Shown here: piece after piece, positions 1-9,894 of the stretch
How positions within the stretch are numbered: position 1 is the stretch's first letter
How the letters are laid out: every line of letters begins with the position of its first letter
DNA from: Allolobophora icterica
Taxonomy: Eukaryota; Annelida; Clitellata; Crassiclitellata; Lumbricidae
Direction of reading: 5' to 3'
NCBI GenBank assembly: GCA_963556255.1
Contig: OY744609.1
Location: forward strand, 23,670,311-23,734,310
DNA length: 64,000 nucleotides
Position numbers and translations under genes: made by a program
The notes under the pieces: model-generated
The model's database searches: none
Told to the model about the DNA's origin: nothing
Seen by the model: the letters and a program-made list of their open reading frames with translations, nothing else

Positions 1-343
1 GCCCTCAAGTCGAAACCAGTCGCTAAGCTATCGACTGCTAGCGACTTCGTTCACTTAATATTTTGCTTGTTGTTTTATTCGTGGTTTCCAAGTTTCGGTT
101 TGACGAAGACATCAGCAGCAGAACATATGAGCAGGAGCAACACTTACAATACAATACATGTGCAATATTTGTTTGTTCAGAAAACATGCTGACATGCCGT
201 AACTTGGTAGGCCTACATTATATAAGAGTGTGCTCTATTAGTAAAAGTTTTATACAGAATACAGGGATATAGTTGTTGGCTTTTTTGGTAAATTGAATAG
301 ATGCATTCTATTACGAAGATGGTGTTGATAATTACGAAGAGGG
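1..343. other. non-coding flank with AGTCGCTAAG-type repeat remnant
   Basis: No gene seen. Bases 10-50 contain AGTCGCTAAG and an inverted TAGCGACTT, the same motif that forms the palindromic array at 1080-1222. The two stretches may be ends of one older repeat interrupted by the MITE at 352-713. Confidence 0.4.
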
Positions 344-351
344 GGAATAAG

Positions 352-713
352 CAGGGTGAGAATTGTCGGGGGGTTTGGGGTTCAACCCCATAGTCTTCTT
401 AGGACCCCACAGTTAGGTCTTCATTGCACACCCAGAGGGGTCGTTTCGAACCCCTCATTTGTGTGATTTAGCAATATTTCATTCTGAATCTCTGACAAAG
501 TGAAGAAATTTCCAACGTGTATCATGTATGCATTTTTGAATTTTCTCAACAAAGGAATTGATTTTGATTCGAGTTTGACTTGCAGAACTGCTAGCGTTGA
601 AATCTGCTGCTTTCAAATTTCACTGACATAAGTTTGCAAAATACGAATAAAATATTCAACTCCACATGGATCAAAGTCTAACCCCCTGTCTTTTTTCTAC
701 AATTCTCACCCTG
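352..713. mobile_element. hAT-type MITE, 362 bp, 8-bp target duplication
   Basis: The element begins CAGGGTGAGAATTGT and ends with its exact reverse complement, giving a 15-bp perfect terminal inverted repeat. It is flanked on both sides by GGAATAAG (344-351 and 714-721), a perfect 8-bp target site duplication. CAGGG termini and an 8-bp duplication are typical of the hAT superfamily. It has no coding capacity, so it must have been moved by a transposase encoded elsewhere. The body resembles that of the 37497-37968 element in having G-rich runs of GGGTTxxACCCC type near one end. Confidence 0.85.
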
Positions 714-1079
714 GGAATAAGTGCCGGGTGCATGATTCTCGTTCTATGCTACTGCCTGACAGAGGCACGCATCAGCAATTTCGACCAACTGGCTGGCCGT
801 AAGATCGGGCACTGCCATTAATCCTCCTCGCTTCATTCTATTTATTAAGCGCTCAATTTCACGAATTCACATTAACTTTAATTTCACAGTCATCGGTCTG
901 TCCTCTGTCAGCATGCCGACATGGAGCGTAGCCAATATTGCCATATTGGACTCGTATAGAGTCCATATGGGTTCCATCTAATGCCCACGGAAATGATGGC
1001 ACGGCCAGTACAGTATGCAGTAAAGTGCATTATATTATTAGGTAATCAGGTAATGTTCAACAGACATACCTGATTACAT

Positions 1080-1222
1080 GAGAAGTCGATAGCAAGTCGC
1101 TAAGTCAGTCGATAAGCCTAAGCGACTTAGTCAGTCGATAAGCAAGCGACTTAGTCGACTGAGTCGCTAAGTCAGTCGCTAACTCATCAAGTCAGTCGCT
1201 AACTCCTTAGCGACTGACTCCG
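1080..1222. repeat. palindromic AGTCGCTAAG / CTTAGCGACT array
   Basis: AGTCGCTAAG, CTTAGCGACT and close variants (GTCGATAAG, GTCGCTAACT) recur about ten times in both orientations, so the segment can fold into many alternative hairpins. No ORF. It ends just before the 8-bp duplication of the next element. The remaining sequence from 714 to 1079 holds nothing recognisable. Confidence 0.6.
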
Positions 1223-1247
1223 GGTACTAGGTATACACAATGCACAG

Positions 1248-3412
1248 TAGGGTGTCCCAAAAACATTTTTTGTTGAATTTTTATATGCAGTCCCTCTAAA
1301 AAGTTTCTTTATGGTCCCATAATAACACCTTTAAAATTTTATGACATTATAAAAATATTTAGAGGTCCCCCAAGACTCTCACATTTTCCCCATATTGGCA
1401 TAATTTGCGCCCGACGTGTCCAATTTCTAAACGCTTTTAGACATCAATCTTGGATCCCATGATAACATGTTAAACACAACTGGAAAGCTCTTAAATAGTA
1501 GAATCTACAAGTATGTAACTTTATTGGATATTATACGTATGGTTTTACGATAAAATAATACAAAAATTAACAAAACTTAAGATTTTTGGACTTTTGCAAT
1601 ATCAGTTATTGCCACTAATCGTTAGGAGCAATCATCAGTACAAATCTTAGATATTGCAACAAGCCCTGGTTTCAGCTCCTCCATATCTCATGCTTATTCT
1701 TCATCATTGATTACACCTTCAGCTTCTTAATTCTTCATTTCTACAATCTACATTCTACATATCTACAAGATTGCCATGATTGCACTTAGAAAAGTCTTGC
1801 CTATGTTTTTCAACAACTTGTAGAAGAAACTGTTTCTGTTCTTCGTTATTGTTGAACATACTGTTACATACTGTATACATACTGTTACATACTGTAACAT
1901 ACTGTATACATGCTGTTACAACTGTATAAGAGCAACACAGCGTTCAGCACTCTCATTCACACATGCCAAGTTATTAACAAACTCACAAACGATCTTATAT
2001 GATTGGTTTTCGAGCCATTCTGCAACTGGAATATCGTGAAAACTGCTGTCGATGGCGGTAGCTCGGAAGAGGCTTCGAGAAGTAGATAATTCCGTTATTG
2101 TGCAAGGAAGAAACTGAACCACATGCAATCCTCAATTATCTTCCATTGGTCTAGATAAGCTGTGCTTTCTCTTCAGAAGACAGATGCTGAGAGAAGAGAG
2201 AGGTTCACTAGCTCTTGGCTTAGGTACAATAAATGACGCTGTATCATCTCCAGACCTGTTGTCTGCAGAGCAGCAGCATCAAGCATCAGCAGCGACTCGA
2301 CACCAGAACTATGAGTGGATGTAGATGTTGACTACAAATCTGTTGAAACGTTAGATGCCCAGTAATTCACAGGCCATCAACTGGAAAACAGATTCGTTTT
2401 CATCAAAAAGGCTTGGATTGATGGTGGAACAGATCGGACCATTTATCTCTAAACAGTTGAAGAGCAGAATGTCAGGCCCACTTGATGTACAAACTTTATC
2501 AAGGCACAATACGAAATGCATCAGACAACAGGACTTAAAACATTTGATGTCGACAAGCCATCCACAGATTATGACCGATGGCTGTCTCTAGAAGAGTGTA
2601 GGTTCCATTAACTTTGCCGGTGCTTGAGGCCGTTGTGTCAAAGCGTGCACATGCTGATAGCAAATCGCACTACCACTGCTATCACTGCTTCCTGTCCTGA
2701 CCCAGAGGTCAACTTTGGCACACCCAGAAGTATTACTACTTCCATCAACTAGAGAACAAAATCAGGACTGTCATTCTGTCCACTTTGTCCACGTCTACTG
2801 CAGTGGTGTCATAGATAGCAGCTTGCCATCCTAGTGCACGACAGATTTACAGGCTTGAAAGTCATCCTTGGTGTGCTCGTCAGCTTCACTACGAAAATGC
2901 TTTGTCGACGGTGAATGGTAGCCTACTCTTAGAAAGCACTGCTGAAGATGTTGAGCAGTCTATTTCGTTGACTAGAGAAGCTAGGATCGTCATGAATAAT
3001 ATTATTGGGAAATTTATGTAAAACTATTGCAAAATACACACTGAAGCCAAGAAATCGCGATTTTGCATGTTTTCTGTCTTCTTCGTACTTGAAACTTTAT
3101 TCACATATACAATAAGGTTATATTATGTTGACATTGTTTGTAGGTTGTACCATTTAAGAGCTCTCTAATGGTACTAAGCATGTTATTATGGGATCAAAGT
3201 CTGATCCTATGACAATTTTCAAACTCAGAGAAATCACGCATAATGTAGGACAAACCACCCCAATTCTAAGAGCCTTGGGGGACCCCTAAATATTTTTAAA
3301 ATGTCATAAAATTTTGCAGGTGTTCTTATGGGACCATAAAGAAACTTTTTAGAGGGACTGCATCATAAGTTTCCCAAAAAAATTTTTTTCTTGTTTGTCT
3401 TGGGACACCCTA
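1248..3412 (-). mobile_element. TIR transposon, 2165 bp, with decayed transposase-like gene
   Basis: Termini are TAGGGTGTCCCAA and its inverse, flanked by a perfect 8-bp duplication ATGCACAG (1240-1247 and 3413-3420). The inverted repeats are unusually long: an exact block of about 37 bp covers TCTTTATGGTCCCATAA, and diverged similarity continues inward past TAAAATTTTATGACAT and GAGAGCTCTTAAAT for at least 250-300 bp. Between the repeats, the minus strand carries broken coding sequence (see 1800-2660). Terminus TAGGG and 8-bp duplication fit hAT (Ac starts TAGGGATGAAA), but the superfamily assignment is inference. Confidence 0.85.
1800..2660 (-). pseudogene. transposase-like pseudogene inside the 2165-bp TIR element
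   Basis: Translating the minus strand in changing frames gives, in N-to-C order, FDTTASSTGKVNG then LLETAIG and ACRHQMF (about 2540-2645), SSGPDILLFN (about 2460-2500), LLYLSQELVN (about 2210-2240), NESAERCVALIQ (about 1922-1960) and NEEQKQFLLQVVEKHR (about 1800-1850). Stops and frameshifts separate these blocks, and a short TATACAGTATGTTACAG-type tandem insertion lies between the last two. The same block order occurs at 14640-16560, which shows a real protein family. I recognise the pattern as a multicopy uncharacterised protein seen in many invertebrate genomes. The D, C-x-x-H and C-terminal ER order recalls hAT transposases, but that is inference. No intact reading frame survives. Confidence 0.7.
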
Positions 3413-3420
3413 ATGCACAG

Positions 3421-4100
3421 GTGTCACGGTTGATAAGATACGATTGCACAGGTGTGGCTTTCTAAGGTAAAGGTGATCGGATCTAGAACGACTGATAAGC
3501 TCGAGATGTAGATAATTAGCATGAAACAATAATGGAACTCTGCAGAATAAATGCTCTCTTAATGTTTCCCTGTGTTACGACTGAGATAATTTTGACTTAA
3601 TGCCTTTAGACGACACACATTAGGCCGCATCTGAACAGTTTAAACGCATTCACTGGCTACTGGCTTCTATAGCGCCTTTTGTGGGGCAGCTTAAATGGCA
3701 CTGTACGTGTTTTTCTGTTACAATACATTACAAGTTACCTGTAGAACAAATTGCCATGGCAATACTAAGAACTGATTTCTTTGTCACGTCTTTCTCGTTG
3801 AACTGTAATGTAATCCATTGTACAATCGACGACTTATGTAGCGCGTATACGTTAACGGACGCCACGATTTTCTGTTTGGCTTTTAACTGATTAGAATGGC
3901 GTGGTTAATTATCTTCACAGCCGCTGAGGGGGTGGGGTAGGGGTAAGGGTACGAAGCTTCTTTATAGACCCACTCAACGGCTCATGAGATCGTCTTGAAT
4001 ACGGGAGATCCTGCTGGCGCCTCTAGCGACAGGTATGAGGACGAGGAGACTACTCTGAGCTATGCCATATTCACGAATAGGGGAGCGAGCTCTGGCAACG
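3421..4100. other. 3' flank of the receptor gene; no gene seen
   Basis: This is downstream of the minus-strand stop codon at 4101 and should hold the 3' UTR. I see no clear AATAAA on the minus strand close to the stop. TTCTATAGCGCCTTTT at about 3665-3680 is one of the recurrent retroposon-tail motifs of this window. Confidence 0.4.
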
Positions 4101-4768
4101 CTACGTGTTGCCTCCTTCAACTGGATACCATCCGTCCTCCATTCCCATGTACTTCGGGTAGAGCAGGATGAAAACGGCCGATGACGTCATCATGACGCAT
4201 ATTAGCCAGAAGAAAGCGCGGTCGAGGACGTGCGCCATCTCGCGCCACTCTGCCACCTGATCCAGCTGCTGCCTCCCTGCTCCGCGCTCTCCACCCGCCC
4301 CCGTCCCACTCCCTTCCCTGTCGTCCATCGCCTTAGCGTAGATGCTCGACCGCCACGTCAGTCGACTGTACGTCTGGAAATCGCCGCTGGATGGCGCCAC
4401 TGTTCCGTTTCCGGTCTGGGTCGGAGGCGGAGGTGGTGGCGGCGGCGGTGGTGGGTTTTTGTGGTGGTTGGTCCTTGAGGAGGCGGTCAGACTGAGGAAC
4501 TCGAGGCCGTCGATGACTGCGTTGCGGAAGGGCTGTCTGTGGCCGTCATAGTGATGTCGACGTCGCCGTTTCCAGACCTGCTGCTGCCGCTGACATGTCG
4601 TCAGGTAGGAGGTCTCGACGCGCAGGAGACGCGCCAGATGGAGGAGGATGAGGCGACGTAGACGCACCGGGACCTTCGACTGAGGATCACGGTGGTGGAA
4701 GTTCAGGACGACGACTGTCATACATATGGACAGCGTCCCGAGGGTCATCGTTGCCATCAGATAGACAA
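4101..4768 (-). CDS. nAChR-like subunit, last exon: TM3, cytoplasmic loop, TM4
   Basis: The minus-strand acceptor TTTTAG at 4769-4774 opens the exon with TT, which completes the split codon left by the 8717-9255 exon (G+TT, Val). The joined protein reads PLI-VVYLMATMTL, aligning without gaps to PLIAQYFASTM of vertebrate alpha7. TM3 runs through CMTVVVLNFHHRDP. A short cytoplasmic loop of roughly 130 residues follows, rich in Arg and His, with a run of eleven prolines (about 4425-4460) and a Gly/Arg-rich stretch. TM4 is announced by EWREMAHVLDRAFFWLICVM and ends in LLYPKY, followed by a 14-residue tail and a TAG stop at 4101-4103. The polyproline run makes a shadow glycine ORF on the opposite strand. 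Assignment to the nAChR family is secure; the loop function is unknown. Confidence 0.92.
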
Positions 4769-4784
4769 CTAAAACGTACAACAG

Positions 4785-5090
4785 GCAATGGAAAAGGTAT
4801 AATCAAAGGTAGAGGCAAAGGTAAAGGTAAAACCATAGGTAAAGGCAAAGGTAAAACCATAGGTAAAGGCAAAGGTAAAGGCAAAGTCAAAGGCACATCC
4901 AAAGGTAAAACCAAAGGTAAAGGCAAAGGTAAAGGCAAAGTCAAAGGTATATCCAAAGGTAAAACCAAAGGTTAAGGTAAAGACAAAGGTTAAGGTACTG
5001 GCAATGGTAAAGGTAAAACCAAAGGTAAAGTCAAAGGTAAAGGCAAAGTCAAAGGTAACTCCAAAAGTAGAAGTAAAGATAGGTAATTCT
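4785..5090. repeat. GGTAAAGGCAAA minisatellite next to the last splice acceptor
   Basis: About 25 imperfect copies of a 12-bp unit GGTAAAGGCAAA/GGTAAAACCAAA. On the transcribed minus strand it reads TTTACC/TTTGCC, i.e. a pyrimidine-rich tract that ends about 15 bases from the acceptor at 4769-4770. The lysine-glycine and phenylalanine ORFs it creates are shadows. Confidence 0.9.
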
Positions 5091-5135
5091 AAAGGTAATG
5101 ATAACGCCCTTGTCTGCAAGCAAACATTCCCTTAT

Positions 5136-5361
<226 letters not shown>

Positions 5362-6340
5362 AACGACGACGACGGCGAAAGTGACAATTTCTACAGCGCC
5401 GTAACACAGCACATGCCGTTACAAGGGTGCTTTACAACCAAACGACTAGTCAGGATAAGCAATTTTAAAGTAATGGGTCTTGAGTCTCATGTTGAAGGCG
5501 CCTAAAAGGCAGTATAGAAAGACAATACACAAAATAATCTACATATAAACTGATCAGAAGGGTAGTCACGAAGTCGAGTGATATTTCGGCCGAGGCACAG
5601 ACATAATGGTGGAATCAAACAGACTCAATGCCTTTCAAGACAACGCCTCACGTGCAGCCACCGACTACTAATGGCGTCGCGCGACTTTCACAGACTTCGA
5701 TTCGCAGTTATGTCCCAATGAATACACAATTACATCGATTTGTAAAGTCTTAGTCAAAGCGTAGGAGTGGATAGGACTAGGGTTCGCCCTTTGGGTTGTT
5801 AAGATTCAAACTCATCAGCCTTTTCCATCCTCCATTTCGTCGAAGGCAGTGCCAGTCCCAATCCTGGATGAAGGAGGAGGGCGAAACTAACGATCTTTGT
5901 TATCTGAAATGTGTCGTTAAACTGAAACTACTACTATTACTCGTCGAAGGTTGAAAGTCGTCATTTGAGTGACGATGGGTTGGTCGATTGGTGAGGAGAT
6001 TTCTCTGTTTGGTAGTATGGTCTTTTAATTTACAGATGCTAAATGGTGATTGCTTCGGACTTCAGTGTCTGGTTGCAGTGAAAAGCCACATTATTTCACA
6101 GAGGCATTTGACTAAAATGCGAACGACACGGGTCAATGACCTCAGTCCATTTGTCTCTTCCCTCGGGCATATCAGCAGCAGCAGCATTAGCATCATCAAC
6201 AGCAGCAGCATTAGCATCATCAGCAGAAGCAGCAGAGTCGCCATTCATCAAGTCAATTCGTCTTGGGTCCGTATCTGGATTGGACAAAGAGGCGCCCGCG
6301 GCCGCCTTCTGGACAACAACATGCTCATGGAACTAACGAA
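5362..6340. other. intronic sequence, no gene seen
   Basis: Mostly unique sequence. Short features are TTCTACAGCGCCGTAA at 5389 (retroposon-tail motif) and a CAGCAGCAGCATTAGCATCA repeat at 6173-6235 with two to three copies. Frames spanning this repeat have no recognisable domain. Confidence 0.4.
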
Positions 6341-6970
6341 TATCCCAGTATACACTACATTATACACTACAAAACACCACACTATACCACACTACAATAC
6401 ACTACATTACAAAGCACCACCATACAATACAGCACAACACACCACATTACATTACATTACAAAACACCACATTACAAAACACCACATTACAAAACACCAC
6501 ATTACGAAACACCACACTACAATACAGCACAAATACACTACACCGGTGGTTCCCAAACTATGGTCCGCGGACCGGTGCCGGTCCGCGAGCCCTCAGTTGC
6601 CGGTCCGCGAAGTATTTTATAATTAGAACTGTGGTTAAATTTGTGACATTTTCCCAACAATATCCGCTCCTTTCAATGTAACTTTCTAATTTGTACCAAA
6701 TTCCAAGATATGTTTTAGCCTAATTCTCGTTTTTTAAATCTTATAATAAATACATCTTTAATGATTGAGAAAGAAATAAAACTAATAAATTGGGTATCGG
6801 TCCTGCTGCAATGGGAAAATTCCTGCCGGTCCGTCGCATTGAAACTGAATTCCTGCCGGTCCGTCACACTGAGAAGTTTGGGAACCGCTGCTGTGACTAC
6901 ACTACAAAACACAACACTAAACCATATATTACAATACAGTACACTACGGAAGTCTACACTACACCAGACT
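6341..6970. repeat. degenerate CACTACA / ACATTACAAAACACC repeat tract split by an inserted element
   Basis: 6341-6543 and 6896-6965 consist of loosely repeated CACTACA, ACATTACAAAACACC and TACAATACA units. The two parts look like one tract interrupted by the hAT-like insertion at 6544-6895. Confidence 0.7.
6544..6895. mobile_element. hAT-like MITE with CGGTGGTTCCCAAACT ends
   Basis: The left end CGGTGGTTCCCAAACT pairs with the right end AGTTTGGGAACCGCTG (6875-6890) with two mismatches in 16. The interior repeats GGACCGGTGCCGGTCCGCG-like blocks near the left and CTGCCGGTCCGTC twice near the right. CAGxGGTTCCCAAACT is a common hAT terminus. Both sides carry ACTACAC (6537-6543, 6896-6902), but the host tract is itself repetitive, so the duplication and the exact right edge are uncertain. 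Confidence 0.65.
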
Positions 6971-8060
6971 AAATAGTGTTTGCATCACAACTCAGTCACT
7001 GATCAAGAATATTTCCGTCGATAAGTTGAATATAACGGAGGTCATTTGAGGTCATTTCTCGACAAGAAAACTCAATTATTCCTCTCATCCTTTCTCCTTT
7101 CTGGGTTAAGCTGTGGAAATGTAATTGAAAAGCATGATAAGAATTATAACGATTTATACCCTGTGACCTCCACCTGGTACCACCTCTGACCTTATCGAAT
7201 TTGTTTTCATTCCCACCACTCATCTCTGTTTGTCTGTCTCTCTCGGTCTCTCTCTCATTCTCTCTGTCTTTCGGTGTGTCTCTCTCTGTCTCTGTCTTCT
7301 CTCGTCTCATCCGTCAGGTGTGTTCCGACGATGAGGTTTGTTTAGCTCTAATTATAAAAACAAGTATAGATATAATATAGCAGATAGATGTCTGGACCTC
7401 GTTGGGTCACGATAACCGTGCTGTCGGAACAGATTATTCATGCCGATGTCTGTTAAGATTTCGAGGGTGGGCACTGGACACGAAACAGTAAAAGCATTAA
7501 CCCCGAAATGAACCTCGAACAGAGAAAACAAAGCCGGCAGACCCAACAGAGAGAGATGCTGTTAAACCCGCCGGTAAAACTTCAAAGAAATCAGAATATA
7601 GAACCCAGAACAAAGGAACCGACGTTATCATCTGCAAACTCAGCCAGTGATTAATCGAGTTCATTAGAAGCACATTAATTGTCAGCGATCGCCACTAGAT
7701 GGAGGGAAAATGCGGATGTCAGTTCTACAGATAGACGGACGGAAGAAATAACAAGGACAGCGATAAGATAACTAGAAACCTAAGTCTGTCTCAAAGACTA
7801 ATCTTCAACCATCAATAATACTTGACAGCACCATGGTCATCATCATTATCATCGTCTTCGTCGTCTATATCATCATCATAGTCGTCATCATCATCGTCGT
7901 CGTCATTATCATCGTTCATCGAGTGTCGGTGGCTTTGCTGGTCCCGGCTCCGTCGTCTGTACAAACCGTGGCGAATTGGTTCTAACATTCGCAAACACTT
8001 TGACAACTCAACATCATGCATTTACCGTCGGATTTTGACATAAGTTAGCCTAGCCTAAAC
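6971..8060. other. intronic sequence, no gene seen
   Basis: Contains a CT-rich stretch (about 7205-7300) and an ATC/GTC trinucleotide stretch (about 7838-7918). No motif or ORF with recognisable similarity on either strand. Confidence 0.4.
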
Positions 8061-8067
8061 TTGTATA

Positions 8068-8130
8068 AACTGGACTACATTGGACTAACTAGGCTAATAT
8101 CTAGCCTAGTTAGTCCAATGTAGTCCAGTT
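8068..8130. repeat. perfect 29-bp hairpin with 5-base loop
   Basis: Arms 8068-8096 and 8102-8130 are exact reverse complements around loop ATATC. The left arm begins AACTGGACTACATTGG. The surrounding 8040-8420 region is built of related CTAGTCCAGT / ACTGGACTA words. Confidence 0.95.
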
Positions 8131-8309
8131 GTAGTCTGGACTTAAGTGTGCTGGTCTAGGTTATACTATATTAAATCAAATTGATCCTAGGACAAAAGAT
8201 CGGACTACACTAGACAAAATTAGACCAGATTGAACTGACTGAAGTTGGTTATCCTACTTTAGGAAAATTTGCTCAGATGATTCTAGAACAGACGAATATA
8301 TTAGCCTAG

Positions 8310-8406
8310 ACTGGATTAGGCCCGACTGGTCTAGTCCAGTTCATTCTCTTGTCCTAGAAACTAGATTGGCCCGACTGGTCTAGTCCAGTCCGTTCTCTTG
8401 TCCTCG
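8310..8406. repeat. 50-bp direct repeat of GGCCCGACTGGTCTAGTCCA type
   Basis: GCCCGACTGGTCTAGTCCAG followed by TTCTCTTGTCCT occurs at about 8319-8354 and again at about 8369-8406 with two or three differences. Part of the CTAGTCCAGT-rich segment; no coding potential. Confidence 0.8.
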
Positions 8407-8439
8407 AATCATCTACTAAAGACTGTTCTCTTTCACCGG

Positions 8440-8492
8440 GGTTGGGCTGGGAGCGCCTCTGAATAGCTTCCTAAAGGGGCGCTATATAAATG
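8440..8492 (+). mobile_element. LINE/SINE 3' end fragment ending GGCGCTATATAAAT
   Basis: GGGAGCGCCTCTGAATAGC through GGGGCGCTATATAAATGC can form an imperfect stem and matches the 3' ends of L2/CR1-like retroposons as I know them. It runs directly into the GCTT/GATT array, consistent with a retroposon tail that expanded into a microsatellite. Confidence 0.55.
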
Positions 8493-8524
8493 CTTGCTTG
8501 CTTGATTGATTGATAGATTGACTA

Positions 8525-8590
<66 letters not shown>

Positions 8591-8618
8591 CGATCGATCG
8601 ATCGATCGATCGATCGAT

Positions 8619-8682
<64 letters not shown>

Positions 8683-8684
8683 CT
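8493..8684. repeat. (GATT)n array with an internal (GATC)n block
   Basis: GCTT repeats lead into about 20 GATT units, then nine or ten GATC units (8587-8623), then about 15 more GATT units. The array ends 30 bases inside the intron from the splice donor at 8715-8716. The open frame through it (INQS repeats) is intron, not protein. Confidence 0.97.
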
Positions 8685-8716
8685 ACACAGACTGGATGGT
8701 GAATTATTGAACCGAC

Positions 8717-9255
8717 CGATGAGTGGAATGGCGAGAGATGTCCTTGGAATGTTGTCGGCGATCATAAGTAGGAAAACGGTGAAGGCCAGAAGGACGGAGA
8801 TGCCGAGGGAGATCTTCTCGCCAGCCTCCGGCGGCAGAAAGAAACCGATCATGATGAGCACGGACAGCATCAGACACGGCAGCACAATGTTCATCATGTA
8901 GAACTTATACCTCCGCTTCAGATGGAGCGTGAAGATGACGTGCGAGTACCCGTTGCCAGGGCAACAGTCGAGTACGGTGATGGCCCACTCGACCGAGGTA
9001 CTGTAGACGTGCCACTCGCCGTTCTGTTGGAGGTCGTGCGTCGATACGTTGTCCGAGGCATTCGTGATGTTCATGCGGGAGCTGTAGTAGGAGTAGGCGC
9101 CGACGAGGATCGGACAGTGCTGCGAGTCGAAGGGGAAGTAGGTGATGTCTATGTCGCAGGTGGTTCGGAAGATGCCTCCTGGCTCCCAGTGCAGGCGACC
9201 GTCGTGGTGCAGAAGGACCCGCATCCGGTCGAAGTCAGGCATCAACTCCTCGGCG
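8717..9255 (-). CDS. nAChR-like subunit, core exon: Cys-loop, loop C, TM1, TM2
   Basis: The exon starts after acceptor TATAG (9256-9260) with C, which completes GG|C (Gly) from the 110-bp exon, and ends CTCATCG before donor GT (8715-8716). It encodes AEELMPDF, then a 13-residue Cys-loop (CDIDITYFPFDSQHC), N-glycosylation sites NIT and NAS, loop C with vicinal cysteines (VLDCCPGNGY), TM1 (MMNIVLPCLMLSVLI) and TM2 (EKISLGISVLLAFTVFLLMI). Vicinal Cys define an alpha-type subunit. Glu in GEK before TM2 and Asp at the outer end indicate cation selectivity. Loop B has Tyr where Torpedo alpha has Trp149 (GAYSYYSS against GSWTYDG), and the residue two before the Cys pair is Leu instead of Tyr190. Exon length 539 bp. 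Confidence 0.95.
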
Positions 9256-9317
9256 CTATATCAATCAGAAAAGAAGAAAAGAATCATGAATGGATTGATA
9301 GGTGGATGGACGGACGA

Positions 9318-9512
9318 CATGGGCGTAACTTTGGTCTAAAAAGTGGGGTACCAATTTCTTACATACACGAAGCAAGGCGGAGACTGCGATCTCTGGGAAG
9401 GCACAATAATAAAATATTGATTGGCATTGTTCAAAGAGTGGAGGGTACGGTACCCCAGTCCAAAAAGTGGAGGGTACGGGTATTCCTCATACCTCCCATA
9501 ATTACGCCTATG
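9318..9512. mobile_element. small MITE, CATGGGCGTAACTTTGG ends, 195 bp
   Basis: Left end CATGGGCGTAACTTTGG faces right end CCATAATTACGCCTATG, an imperfect inverted repeat. AAAAAGTGG(G/A)G occurs near both ends. Flanks ACGGACGA and ACGAACGG are near-matches within a GGAC-rich stretch, so the duplication is not certain. The termini resemble those of the 16030-16172 element. Confidence 0.6.
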
Positions 9513-9550
9513 ACGAACGGACGGATGGACGGACGGACAGACATTTCAGC

Positions 9551-9870
9551 TAGTGCCGGATTTACCTATAAGCTAAAAAAAAGCTGCAGCTTAGGGCCTC
9601 TCAATCCATAGGGGCCTCAAACAAATTTATAATTTGGGCGGGGGCTTTTTCAAATGTTATCTGTGCTGTAACCTTTTTTAATGGCTTGTGTGGGAACTTC
9701 GATGTCGCCTGAGTAAATGCATTCACTTGAAAATAATTCGAATTTTTCACTTTATGCCTTGCTATTAAAATAATGTTTTCAAGTTTTGTGACACCTTCTG
9801 GTGTAATTTTTCAACAAGGGCCTCCAAGCTTATATAGCTGAGGGCCTCACCAAGTCTAAATCCGGTACTG
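9551..9870. mobile_element. hAT-like MITE, CAGTRCCGGATTTA ends, about 320 bp
   Basis: TAGTGCCGGATTTA at the left pairs with TAAATCCGGTACTG at the right, and GGGCCTC words follow inside each end in inverted orientation (TTAGGGCCTCT and GAGGGCCTCAC). No convincing target duplication was found. No ORF. Confidence 0.6.
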
Positions 9871-9894
9871 CTGGTCTTACCAGAAGATGTCAGA

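Noticed and set aside
4751..4975. Lysine-glycine-rich plus-strand open frame
   Set aside because: It is the GGTAAAGGCAAA minisatellite read in frame.
8433..8716. C-terminal extension of the receptor core exon through repeated INQS residues
   Set aside because: The splice donor at 8715-8716 joins in phase to TM3 at 4768; the extension is intron read through the GATT array.
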